DNA of 64,000 nt from Clostridiales bacterium (GTDB lineage Bacteria; Bacillota; Clostridia; Oscillospirales; Oscillospiraceae). Position numbers and translations under genes: made by a program. Below are positions 41,736 through 49,717 of this stretch, piece by piece. The stretch is from the NCBI GenBank assembly GCA_012838665.1, contig DUOX01000002.1, positions 23,560-87,559 on the forward strand. The letters run 5' to 3'. The notes under the pieces are model-generated. The model had not been told where the DNA came from, searched no databases, and saw nothing but the letters and a program-made list of their open reading frames with translations. Within the stretch, counting starts at the first letter, position 1, and each line of letters starts with the position of its first letter.

Positions 41736-44054
41736 TTACATTCCGTGTTTAACACGGTCCCGTTCCTCTGCCCGTTTGGCATCATTAAAGCGTTCAAGGC
41801 TGCCCACAAGATAGCCGGTAATCCGGCGAATCCGCTCAAAGGGAACGCCGTCCTCCTCGGTGCGGCCGCATCCCGGGCACTGGTCATTAATTATTCCGGA
41901 GAATCCGCAAACGGGGTCCCTGTCAACGGGGTGGTTTATGGAACCGTAGCCTATGCCGCATTCCTTCATATACCGGACAATCTTTTCAAATGCCTCCAGG
42001 TTGTCCGAGGGGTCGCCGTCCATTTCGATGTAGCTTATGTGTCCGGCATTTGTCAGGGTATGGTAGGGCGCCTCCAGGGCTATCTTCTCAAAGGCGGTAA
42101 TGGGGAAATATACGGGTATATGGAAACTGTTGGTGTAGTATTCCTTGTCGGTTACCCCTTCGATGACTCCAAAACGCTCCCTGTCCAGCTTCACAAAACG
42201 GCCTGCCAGCCCCTCGGCGGGTGTGGCAATAAGGGTAAAGTTCATGCCGTAGTTCTTGGATGCCTCATCCAGACGGGCACGAATATGAGCCACTATTTCA
42301 AGGCCCAGATTCTGGCTCTGCTCGCTTTCCCCGTGGTGTTTGCCTGTGAGGGCTATCAGCGTCTCTGCCAGTCCAATAAAGCCGCAGGTAAGGGTGCCGT
42401 GCTTGAGCACATCCCGTACTTCGTCGTTCCACCCCAGCTTCTCGCTGTCCAGCCATACCCCCTGTCCCATGAGGAAGGGGAAATTCTTGACTTTTTTCCT
42501 GGCCTGGATTTCAAAACGCTCCAGGAGTTGGTCAATTACCAGGTCTATCTTGCGGTCCAGCTCCTCGAAGAAGCCGACGGTATCCCCCTTGGCCTTGATT
42601 GCGATGCGGGGCAGGTTTATTGTGGTAAAGCTCAGGTTGCCCCGCCCGTTGCTGATTTCCTTGGCGGGATCATAGACGTTTCCTATGACGCGGGTCCTGC
42701 AGCCCATGTATGCAATTTCAGTCTCGGGGGTTCCCTTATAATAGCTGGCGTTGAAGGGCGCATCCAGGAACGAGAAATTGGGGAAAAGACGCTTTGCGCT
42801 GCAGCGGCAGGCCAGCCTAAACAGGTCGTAGTTGGGGTCGCCGGGATTATAGTTGACCCCCTCCTTGACCCTGAATATCTGGATGGGGAAAATGGGGGTC
42901 TCCCCGTTACCCAGGCCTGCCTCGGTGGCCAGCATGACATTTTTCATGACCATACGCCCCTCAGGGCTTGTATCCATACCGTAGTTGATGGAGCTAAAGG
43001 GGGTCTGGGCGCCGGCGCGGGAATGCATGGTGTTAAGGTTGTGTATAAAGGCCTCCATGGCCTGATAGGTGGCCCTGTCCGTTTCCTTGGTGGCGTAGTG
43101 CTCCGCAAGTTTCTGGGCTTTCCGGATAGCTTCCTCATCCCCGAAAAGCTCCGCAAGGCGGGGCAGCTCGGCTTCCTGGTAATCGGCGCAGCCATCCAGG
43201 CGGGGATACAGCCCGGTTTCCTTTTCTATGGACTCCATGTTGGCCCGGATTTCGTCTTCGGGGTCATCCATGTCCTTCCAGAGCATCAGAGCCTTGGCCA
43301 GATTCTGGCGGTAAAGGCGCTTAAAGGTCTTGCGTACGCCGTCAGCCATGCCGTAGTCGAAGTTTACAATGCTCTGTCCGCCGTGCTGGTCGTTCTGGTT
43401 GGACTGGATGGCAATGCAGCACAGGGCGGAATAGGAGGCAATATCGTTGGGCTCCCGCAGGTGGCCGTGCCCGGTGGAAAAGCCGCCCTTGAAAAGCTTT
43501 TTAATGTCAATTTGTGTGCAGGTTGTGGTGAGGGTGTAGAAATCCAAATCGTGGATATGGATATCCCCCTCGTTGTGGGCCTTGGCATGCTTAGGCTTCA
43601 GCACAAACATCTTGTAGAATTGCTTCGCGCCCTCGGAGCCGTATTTAAGCATGGTGCCCATGGCGGTGTCGCCGTCTATGTTGGCATTCTCACGCTTGAC
43701 ATCGGAATCTTTTGCATCGGCAAAGGTAATCTCCTCATATGTCTGCATGAGCCTGGTATTCATCTCGCGGATCCGGCTGCGTTCGGAGCGGTAAAGTATA
43801 TACGCCTTTGCCGTCTGGACATAGCCGTTGTCCATTAGAACGCGCTCCACTATATCCTGAATATGCTCCACATCGGGGGTGACTGCCCCCTCCACCTCCA
43901 AGATTGAACATACCTCTGAGGCAAGCTGGGAGGCTATCTCCTCGTTACCCAGCTTATAGGTGGCATTAAAGGCCTTGGTAATAGCTGCCGCAATTTTCGA
44001 CTCGTCAAAGGGCACTATGCGCCCGTCTCTCTTTCTTATGCTGGTAATCGTCAT
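41736..44054 (-). CDS. nrdD: Anaerobic ribonucleoside-triphosphate reductase NrdD
   Basis: Class III reductase making deoxynucleotides without oxygen; oxygen-sensitive glycyl-radical enzyme of 772 residues. An ATP-cone regulatory domain fills the N-terminus (ITSIRKRDGRIVPFDESKIA). Near the C-terminus CGFSGIINDQCPGCGR provides zinc ligands, and the glycyl radical is expected in RITGYLVG. GGGGAGGAA precedes the ATG. The promoter region carries two NrdR boxes, so expression should respond to NrdR. Long open frames on the opposite strand here are shadows of strong codon bias, not genes. Confidence 0.97.
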   Translation of the reverse strand: MTITSIRKRDGRIVPFDESKIAAAITKAFNATYKLGNEEIASQLASEVCSILEVEGAVTPDVEHIQDIVERVLMDNGYVQTAKAYILYRSERSRIREMNTRLMQTYEEITFADAKDSDVKRENANIDGDTAMGTMLKYGSEGAKQFYKMFVLKPKHAKAHNEGDIHIHDLDFYTLTTTCTQIDIKKLFKGGFSTGHGHLREPNDIASYSALCCIAIQSNQNDQHGGQSIVNFDYGMADGVRKTFKRLYRQNLAKALMLWKDMDDPEDEIRANMESIEKETGLYPRLDGCADYQEAELPRLAELFGDEEAIRKAQKLAEHYATKETDRATYQAMEAFIHNLNTMHSRAGAQTPFSSINYGMDTSPEGRMVMKNVMLATEAGLGNGETPIFPIQIFRVKEGVNYNPGDPNYDLFRLACRCSAKRLFPNFSFLDAPFNASYYKGTPETEIAYMGCRTRVIGNVYDPAKEISNGRGNLSFTTINLPRIAIKAKGDTVGFFEELDRKIDLVIDQLLERFEIQARKKVKNFPFLMGQGVWLDSEKLGWNDEVRDVLKHGTLTCGFIGLAETLIALTGKHHGESEQSQNLGLEIVAHIRARLDEASKNYGMNFTLIATPAEGLAGRFVKLDRERFGVIEGVTDKEYYTNSFHIPVYFPITAFEKIALEAPYHTLTNAGHISYIEMDGDPSDNLEAFEKIVRYMKECGIGYGSINHPVDRDPVCGFSGIINDQCPGCGRTEEDGVPFERIRRITGYLVGSLERFNDAKRAEERDRVKHGM

Positions 44055-44087
44055 TTGTATTCCTCCCCATATATTTCAACAGGCGAA

Positions 44088-44103
44088 ACACAATATATTG
44101 TGC
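44088..44103. promoter_or_regulatory. NrdR box 1 in the nrdD leader
   Basis: ACACAATATATTGTGC matches the palindromic NrdR box. It lies downstream of the -10 element and 34 bp before the start codon. Confidence 0.75.
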
Positions 44104-44120
44104 TTTGCCATATCTTTGGA

Positions 44121-44136
44121 GCACAGATATAGTACA
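44121..44136. promoter_or_regulatory. NrdR box 2 overlapping the nrdD -10
   Basis: GCACAGATATAGTACA is a weaker NrdR box whose start is 33 bp from that of box 1, about three helical turns, as usual for paired boxes. It covers the -10 hexamer. Confidence 0.7.
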
Positions 44137-44157
44137 TCAGCTATTAACAAAAGTCAA
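44129..44157 (-). promoter_or_regulatory. nrdD promoter
   Basis: On the minus strand TTGACT (44152-44157) is 17 bp from TACTAT (44129-44134). Confidence 0.7.
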
Positions 44158-44215
44158 GTTCAAAAAATGCAATAATTGAGAATTCCGTCAAACTCGGTGC
44201 ACCATTCCGCAAATT

Positions 44216-44243
44216 TAGGGTGCGGAACTACTTCCACACCCTA
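44216..44243 (-). terminator. Hairpin after pckG
   Basis: On the minus strand TAGGGTGTGGAA pairs with TTCCGCACCCTA through a 4-nt loop (one G-U pair), then AATTTG. The T-run is poor. Confidence 0.55.
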
Positions 44244-44264
44244 GATTTGTTCAAAAATTCGTCA

Positions 44265-46025
44265 TTAATCCAGCTTTGTATCCAGGATTTCAAGCTCCTC
44301 TTTCAGCTTTTGGGGCAGTTTATCTCCAAATTTCTCGTAAAACTCCCGAATATCCCGGCATTCTGCCCGCCAAAGCTCGCGGTCCACGCTGAGGAGAACC
44401 CGCAAGGTATCCCGGTCCACGCCGGAGCCTTCAAGCCTGATGTCCTCCGGCCTGGGCAAGTACCCGATGGTGGCCTCCGTGGCCCCAATCTCGTCAAAGC
44501 ACCTTGCCATAATCCATTCCAGTACCCGCATGTTCTCGCCGAATCCCGGCCAGATAAAACGGCCCTGGTCGTCCGTGCGGAACCAGTTGACGTTGAATAC
44601 TTTAGGCGGGTTTTTCAGTTTACTGCCCATGTCCAGCCAGTGCTGCCAGTAGTCGCCCATGTTATATCCGCAGAAGGGCAGCATGGCCATGGGGTCCCGG
44701 CGGACTACGCCCACGGCGCCGGTGGCGGCGGCGGTGGTCTCGCTGGCCATTATGGAGCCCACGAAAACACCGTGGTACCAGTCCCGGGACTGGTACACCA
44801 GAGGTGCGGTTTTGGCCCGTCGTCCCCCAAACACAATGGCTGAAATAGGGACACCCTGGGGGTTGTTAAACTCCGGGCTGATGCAGGGGCAGTTCAGGGC
44901 CGGCGCCGTAAACCGGGAATTGGGGTGTGCGCCCTTGGAACCGTCGGAGGGGTCCCAGGGTTCCCCCTTCCAGTTCAAAGCGCCCCGGGGCGGGGTATCG
45001 GTCATCCCCTCCCACCAAACGGTATTGTCGGCAGTCAGGACTACGTTTGTAAAGATTGTGTTCTTTCTCGTGGCCGCAAGGGCGTTTGGGTTTGATTTTT
45101 CGCTGGTACCGGGGGCAACGCCGAAAAAGCCAAATTCGGGGTTCACGGCCCAAAGCCGGCCGTCATGGCCTATGCGCAGCCAGGCAATGTCGTCCCCCAC
45201 GCACCATACCTTCCAGCCCTCCTTCCGGTAGATCTCCGGAGGTACCAGCATGGCGAGATTTGTCTTGCCGCAGGCGGAGGGGAAGGCCGCCGCCAGGTAT
45301 CTGACTTCTCCCCGGGGGTTTTCTATGCCGAGAATCAGCATATGCTCGGCCATCCAGCCTTCCTTCCGGCTCAGAACCGAAGCTATCCGCAGGGCGAAAC
45401 ACTTTTTGCCCAAAAGCACGTTTCCGCCGTAGCCGGAGTTGACTGACCAAATGGTATTGTCCTGCGGGAAGTGGACAATATATCGCCTTTCCGGGTCCAA
45501 ATCCGCCTTGGAATGAAGGCCCTTTACAAAGTCGGGGCTGTCTCCCAGCGCCTCATAAACCTCCCTGCCCATACGGGTCATGATGGCCATGGACACCACC
45601 ACGTAAATGGAGTCTGTCAGCTCGATTCCGTATTTGGCAAAAGGAGAGCCCACCACGCCCATGGAATAGGGTACCACGTACATGGTGCGCCCCCGCATGG
45701 AGCCGGTGAAGATGCCCCGGAGTTTTTTGTACATCTCCTTCGGGTCCATCCAGTTGTTGGTGGGTCCGGCATCTTCCTGCTTTTCAGAACAGATAAAGGT
45801 GCGATCCTCCACGCGGGCCACGTCGTTGGGGTCACTCCTGTGGAGGTAGCAACCGGGCAGATATTCCTCATTCAGCTTTATGAGCTCCCCGGTGGCCATG
45901 GCCTCCCTGCGGAGCTCCTCCAACTGCTCTTCAGAGCCGTCAATCCACACGATTCTGTCGGGCTGCGTCATGGCAGCCATCTCTTGAACCCATTTAATTA
46001 CATGTTCATTTTCTGTGAGACTCAT
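44265..46025 (-). CDS. pckG: Phosphoenolpyruvate carboxykinase (GTP)
   Basis: Interconverts oxaloacetate + GTP with phosphoenolpyruvate + CO2 + GDP, for gluconeogenesis or CO2-fixing fermentation. The 586-residue protein has the P-loop-like FPSACGKTNLAMLVPP, the reactive-cysteine region typical of the GTP class, and the signatures FGGRRAKTAPLVYQSRDW and WFRTDDQGRFIWPGFGENMR. ATG 46025 follows AAGGGGGATATCC; a seven-codon longer frame has no ribosome site. It is monocistronic, between its own promoter and a hairpin. Confidence 0.97.
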   Translation of the reverse strand: MSLTENEHVIKWVQEMAAMTQPDRIVWIDGSEEQLEELRREAMATGELIKLNEEYLPGCYLHRSDPNDVARVEDRTFICSEKQEDAGPTNNWMDPKEMYKKLRGIFTGSMRGRTMYVVPYSMGVVGSPFAKYGIELTDSIYVVVSMAIMTRMGREVYEALGDSPDFVKGLHSKADLDPERRYIVHFPQDNTIWSVNSGYGGNVLLGKKCFALRIASVLSRKEGWMAEHMLILGIENPRGEVRYLAAAFPSACGKTNLAMLVPPEIYRKEGWKVWCVGDDIAWLRIGHDGRLWAVNPEFGFFGVAPGTSEKSNPNALAATRKNTIFTNVVLTADNTVWWEGMTDTPPRGALNWKGEPWDPSDGSKGAHPNSRFTAPALNCPCISPEFNNPQGVPISAIVFGGRRAKTAPLVYQSRDWYHGVFVGSIMASETTAAATGAVGVVRRDPMAMLPFCGYNMGDYWQHWLDMGSKLKNPPKVFNVNWFRTDDQGRFIWPGFGENMRVLEWIMARCFDEIGATEATIGYLPRPEDIRLEGSGVDRDTLRVLLSVDRELWRAECRDIREFYEKFGDKLPQKLKEELEILDTKLD

Positions 46026-46064
46026 GGATATCCCCCTTGAAACCATCCGTAATTAATATTACCT

Positions 46065-46093
46065 ATAATAAACCAGCAATCAGAAAAAAGCAA
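46065..46093 (-). promoter_or_regulatory. pckG promoter
   Basis: On the minus strand TTGCTT (46088-46093) is 17 bp from TATTAT (46065-46070), about 33 bp before the pckG ribosome site. Confidence 0.65.
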
Positions 46094-46374
46094 TTAATTG
46101 AAAGAATTTGTAATTTATTATTGTGCCGTGCTAATTTAATTGCATATAATCAAAAATATGGTAATGTGCCGTTATACAGGCGCGCGTCATTCTGTTCGCG
46201 GAACCCCAAAGGGGACGGCACGGGGGACGCGGGCTATTACATTAAAGGAGGATTTCCCAATTCCAGGAGATGCAGAATGTTGAAGTGGATGATAACAAAC
46301 GCCCTCTGGAAGATATTTATTTGAATCAATTGTAATCGAAACTTTCGGCGAAAAGTACGGCAAGCCGAAAACCA
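46094..46374. other. Intergenic region with an inverted repeat and possible gene debris
   Basis: GTGCCGT (46166-46172) and ACGGCAC (46215-46221) bracket a GC-rich segment containing CCCCAAAGGGG, unlike the AT-rich flanks. Just beyond, frames on the plus strand read KRPLEDIYLNQ and IVIETFGEKYGKPKTIKEKD in different phases before a stop next to rsmA; they may be decayed coding sequence. No intact gene is supported. Confidence 0.4.
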
Positions 46375-47235
46375 TCAAGGAGAAAGACTGATTAAAGCAT
46401 CTGTAAGGGCGGCAAACTCCCCTATACCAAGGTTCTCCCCCCTGACCCTGGGGTCCAGGCCGCAGGCGGAAATGGCCTTTTCTATACGCTCCTTGTCAAA
46501 GCCTTCAAGGCCGGAAGCCAGGGCGTTTTTCAGGGTCTTCCTCCTTTGACTGAAGGCCCCGCGCACCACTTTAAAGAACATTTTCTCGCTCCCTACCGGC
46601 ACCGGGGGCGAGTTTCTTTTTTTCAACCGGATTACCGTAGAGCTCACTTTTGGCTGCGGTATGAAGCATCCGGGAGACACGTCAAAAAGGATTTTCGGCT
46701 CCGTATGCCAGTTTGCATAGACCGTAAAAGAGCCGTAATCGTCGCTGCCGGGCATGGCGCAAATCCGCCTTGCCACTTCCCGCTGTATCATCACCGTAAT
46801 GGTGTCAAAGCAGCCCGCCTCAATAAAGGCCGTCAGCACGGGGCTGGTTATGTTGTAGGGCAGGTTGGCGCAGACCACAGGCCGCAGGCCGGAAAAATGC
46901 CCCCGGACCAGTTCCGGCAGGTTAAATTTCAGCACGTCGCCAAACAGTAGCCTGACGTTATCCAAACCATGCAGGGTCTCCTCCAGCACCGGTTTTAAGG
47001 TTTTGTCCAACTCTATGGAGAGTACCTTTCCGGCCCGGAGGGCCAGCTGCTCCGTGAGGCAGCCTACGCCGGGCCCCACCTCCAAAACCCCGGTGCCGGA
47101 ATCCAAACCGGCTTCTTCCGCTATCCGCCGGGGCACCCAGGGGGCAACCAGGAAATTCTGCCCCATGGATTTAGAAAAACGAAAGCCGTGCCGGGCCAGA
47201 AGTTCTTTAATTTGATGAATATTGCACAGGTCCAT
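46375..47235 (-). CDS. rsmA: 16S rRNA (adenine1518/1519-dimethyl) transferase RsmA/KsgA
   Basis: Dimethylates two adjacent adenines at the 3' end of 16S rRNA during 30S maturation. The 286-residue protein has FSKSMGQNFLVAPWVPRRIA, the SAM motif VLEVGPGVGCLTEQLALRAG and the catalytic NLPYNITSPVLTAFIE. GAGGTAA precedes ATG 47235. It lies 68 bp after the trmD fusion gene on the same strand, with a hairpin between, so it may be read through or have its own start. Length is typical. Confidence 0.96.
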   Translation of the reverse strand: MDLCNIHQIKELLARHGFRFSKSMGQNFLVAPWVPRRIAEEAGLDSGTGVLEVGPGVGCLTEQLALRAGKVLSIELDKTLKPVLEETLHGLDNVRLLFGDVLKFNLPELVRGHFSGLRPVVCANLPYNITSPVLTAFIEAGCFDTITVMIQREVARRICAMPGSDDYGSFTVYANWHTEPKILFDVSPGCFIPQPKVSSTVIRLKKRNSPPVPVGSEKMFFKVVRGAFSQRRKTLKNALASGLEGFDKERIEKAISACGLDPRVRGENLGIGEFAALTDALISLSP

Positions 47236-47272
47236 GTTTATTACCTCATATTTTATAGGCCTACTTGGGAAT

Positions 47273-47296
47273 CAAGGCGGGGAGTATCCCGCCTTG
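47273..47296 (-). terminator. Hairpin between trmD and rsmA
   Basis: A 9-bp stem CAAGGCGGG/CCCGCCTTG with a 6-nt loop follows the trmD stop. There is no real T-run, so termination would be partial. Confidence 0.4.
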
Positions 47297-47303
47297 TGCT
47301 TAT

Positions 47304-48587
47304 TTAAAGGACTTTCTCATAGGCAAGGCGCTCCCTGCCCTTCTCGGGCCCGGAGTCCAGGTAAACGACGCCGCAGAGGACGTACCCGCATTTTTCCAGA
47401 AAGCGCCTCATGGTCAAATTGTCCCTGTGGGTGTCAACCCGCATGCTGACAGCCCCCATGCCCCGGCACAAATCCGCCGCCAGCTCAAGCATCTCCGAGG
47501 CAAGGCTGCTGCCCCGGAAATCCTCCCGGACCGCGGTACGGTGAACAACCCCGTAGGGAGTCCCCTCCGACAGCCATTTGCCTTCCCTCATATCCTCATA
47601 GCAGCTCTCCGGGCCCATGGATATGGCTATAACGCCGGCAATCTCGTCTTCGCAGGTAAACACCCAGCAAGCGCCTTTGTCCATATCGGCCAGGAACACG
47701 GAAGCATCGGGATACCCATTCTGCCACTGATCCACGCCCTGACTTTTCAAAAAAGTCCGGGCCTGGGAGACAATCTCCATAATGCTGTTGATATCCTTTG
47801 GCTCCCCTTTGCGGTAGTCGAAAACCGGCCCAGGTTCCGCGGCGGCCCGCTCCCGGTTTATCTCGGCCAAAAGCTCCAGGTCCTCCTTGTCCGTAAGCTT
47901 TAGCCTTGCAAACAGATCCGGACGCCTTTCCATGGTGCGGATAAGGCTCTGCTTGCGTCGCCACGCCCTTATCCTAGCATGATTTCCGGACAGCAGCACC
48001 TCCGGCACTGCCCTGCCCTCCCAGACCTCAGGCCGGGTGTACTGGGGGTATTCCAGCAGGCCGTCCCAATGGCTCTCCCCGGTGAAACACTCCTCGTCCG
48101 CCAGCACCCCGGGCACAAGGCGGCACACGGCGTCACAGACGGCCATGGCGGGAATTTCACCGCCGGTAAGTACAAAATCCCCTATGGAGATTTCCTCGTC
48201 CACGCACTCCTCGATAAAACGCTCATCTATGCCTTCATAGTGGCCGCAGACCAGAACCAGGTGGTCGTAATCCCGCACGAACCGTTTTGCCGTCTCCTGG
48301 TTAAAGACCTGCCCCTGGGGGGACATGTATATCACCCGTGTTTTGCGCCCTTCAGACTGGCTGAGTATATGGTCAAGGCAGGCCTTCAGGGGCTGCGCCA
48401 TCATAACGCAGCCCCATCCCCCGCCGTAAGGATAGTCGTCAACCTGATTTTGCTTGTTGTCGGTAAAATCCCTTATTTGTATGCAGTTTATTTCAATAAT
48501 GGACTTCTTTGCCGCTCGTCCAAGTATGCTCTCACCCAAAACCCGGCTCATGGAGTCGGGAAACAGGGTCATAATATCGATTTTCAA
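47304..48587 (-). CDS. trmD: tRNA (guanine-N1)-methyltransferase TrmD fused to a C-terminal GNAT acetyltransferase domain
   Basis: Residues 1-~240 are a normal TrmD, which makes m1G37 in tRNA to prevent frameshifting: DDYPYGGGWGCVMMAQPL, the knot-forming YMSPQGQVFNQETAKRF, and CGHYEGIDERFIEECVDEE are all intact. After a short linker (~residues 240-260) a ~170-residue GNAT domain follows, with AREDFRGSS-like cofactor region (TAVREDFRGSSLASEMLELA) and HRDNLTMRRFLEKCGYV. Most TrmD proteins stop near residue 240, so this is a real fusion in one uninterrupted frame. The start is TTG 48587, giving the family N-terminus MKIDIMTLFP after AGAGGTGA. The acetyl acceptor is unknown. Confidence 0.92.
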   Translation of the reverse strand: MKIDIMTLFPDSMSRVLGESILGRAAKKSIIEINCIQIRDFTDNKQNQVDDYPYGGGWGCVMMAQPLKACLDHILSQSEGRKTRVIYMSPQGQVFNQETAKRFVRDYDHLVLVCGHYEGIDERFIEECVDEEISIGDFVLTGGEIPAMAVCDAVCRLVPGVLADEECFTGESHWDGLLEYPQYTRPEVWEGRAVPEVLLSGNHARIRAWRRKQSLIRTMERRPDLFARLKLTDKEDLELLAEINRERAAAEPGPVFDYRKGEPKDINSIMEIVSQARTFLKSQGVDQWQNGYPDASVFLADMDKGACWVFTCEDEIAGVIAISMGPESCYEDMREGKWLSEGTPYGVVHRTAVREDFRGSSLASEMLELAADLCRGMGAVSMRVDTHRDNLTMRRFLEKCGYVLCGVVYLDSGPEKGRERLAYEKVL

Positions 48588-48622
48588 TAAAATCACCTCT
48601 CGGGCTGAGCCTGCCCCGGAAA

Positions 48623-49108
48623 TTACATGCCTTCCAGCAGCCTTACGGTTATGATTCCCGCTTCCACATCCGTGTTTAAGACAAACTCCGGTCTTGCGGG
48701 AATGAGAATCTCGCGCTCTCCCTGAACCACATAGACGTTTCCCGCAGGCAGCTCCAAAACATCCGCCAGCCTGCCCAGCTCATTTCCGTCCTCGTCAACA
48801 ACCCGGGCGCCGATTATATCTTGAAGGAAGAAATCCCCCTCCGGCAGCTCAATGTCATCCCGGTCTATAAACACAACCTGGTTTTTTAGCCTCATTGCGT
48901 CGTTTACGTTCTCAATGCCTTCAAACCGGGCAATAAGAAAGCTCTTGTGGACCCGTCCGTCCAGCAGGCGGACAGGCTCTCCCTCTATATATACGGTATC
49001 AAAGTTTAAAAGGAAGTCGGCGCTGTCCGACCACGGCATTATTTTTACCTCGCCTTTAATGCCGTGGGTATTGACAATTTGACCGGCCTCCAGATACTTT
49101 TTTTTCAT
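48623..49108 (-). CDS. rimM: 16S rRNA processing protein RimM
   Basis: Assembly factor for the 30S head that binds ribosomal protein S19. The 161-residue protein begins with LEAGQIVNTHGIKGEVKIMP, the RimM hallmark, and has the PRC-barrel half starting FFLQDIIGARVVDEDGNELG. AAGGGG precedes the ATG. It is 35 bp upstream of trmD, the usual partner. A terminator-like hairpin separates it from khpA. Confidence 0.95.
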   Translation of the reverse strand: MKKKYLEAGQIVNTHGIKGEVKIMPWSDSADFLLNFDTVYIEGEPVRLLDGRVHKSFLIARFEGIENVNDAMRLKNQVVFIDRDDIELPEGDFFLQDIIGARVVDEDGNELGRLADVLELPAGNVYVVQGEREILIPARPEFVLNTDVEAGIITVRLLEGM

Positions 49109-49176
49109 TTTAACTTACCCCTTAAGAGGTTTATTCACGGGGAAAGCCTTGCGCCCCTGCGCCGGATAATTGGGAC

Positions 49177-49202
49177 AAAAGGGCCGCATATACGGCCCTT
49201 TT
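49177..49202 (-). terminator. Terminator or attenuator between khpA and rimM
   Basis: A perfect 10-bp stem AAAAGGGCCG/CGGCCCTTTT lies one base past the khpA stop and ends in TTTTGT on the minus strand. It sits inside the conserved ribosome-assembly gene order. Confidence 0.75.
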
Positions 49203-49203
49203 A

Positions 49204-49434
49204 TCAGTCAACAATTTCTACGGATACTCTTTTGCCCTTTCTCTGGGCAACAGCCTTCATAAGGATGCGGATCTCCTTGACAATACGGCCGTGCCGGCCG
49301 ATGACCTTGCCCATATCCTCGTCGGCTACCCGCACTTCAAATACGGTTTCACCGGCGCCCTCGCGCTCGGTTACAGAAATCTCGTCGGGCTTATCTACGA
49401 GGTTCTGCACAATGTAGGTCAAAAATTCTTTCAT
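49204..49434 (-). CDS. khpA: KH-domain RNA-binding protein KhpA
   Basis: A 76-residue type II KH protein; relatives form a complex with KhpB/Jag and bind small and messenger RNAs. The RNA-binding loop is visible in DMGKVIGRHGRIVKEIRIL (GxxG as GRHG). GGAGTG precedes the ATG. It lies 10 bp downstream of rpsP, a conserved linkage. The size is normal. Confidence 0.93.
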   Translation of the reverse strand: MKEFLTYIVQNLVDKPDEISVTEREGAGETVFEVRVADEDMGKVIGRHGRIVKEIRILMKAVAQRKGKRVSVEIVD

Positions 49435-49444
49435 CTTACACTCC

Positions 49445-49684
49445 TTATAGAACCTCAGCTTTTTTCAGCAGGGCTCTCACTGTGTCCGTGGGCTGGGCAC
49501 CGTTGGCAATCCAGTACTTGGCCCGCTCAACGTTTACATTAAACTCAATGGGAGTCTTCAACGGGCAGTAGGTGCCGATTTCCTCGATGAAACGGCCGTC
49601 ACGGGCCTTGCGGGAATCAGCCACAACTATGCGGTAAAAGGGATTCTTTTTGGCTCCCATCCTGCGCAGCCTGATTTTTACCAT
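49445..49684 (-). CDS. rpsP: 30S ribosomal protein S16
   Basis: A 79-residue ribosomal protein with the canonical opening [20 protein letters not shown] and the signature [28 protein letters not shown] precedes the ATG. It lies between ffh (33 bp upstream) and khpA (10 bp downstream), the usual Firmicutes order. Confidence 0.98.
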   Translation of the reverse strand: MVKIRLRRMGAKKNPFYRIVVADSRKARDGRFIEEIGTYCPLKTPIEFNVNVERAKYWIANGAQPTDTVRALLKKAEVL

Positions 49685-49717
49685 TTTATATTCACCTCCA
49701 TGTATAGCGCTTGTATA

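Noticed and set aside
41745..43838. A 697-codon open frame opposite nrdD
   Set aside because: It mirrors nrdD codon bias, has no ribosome site and resembles no family; NrdD on the other strand is certain.
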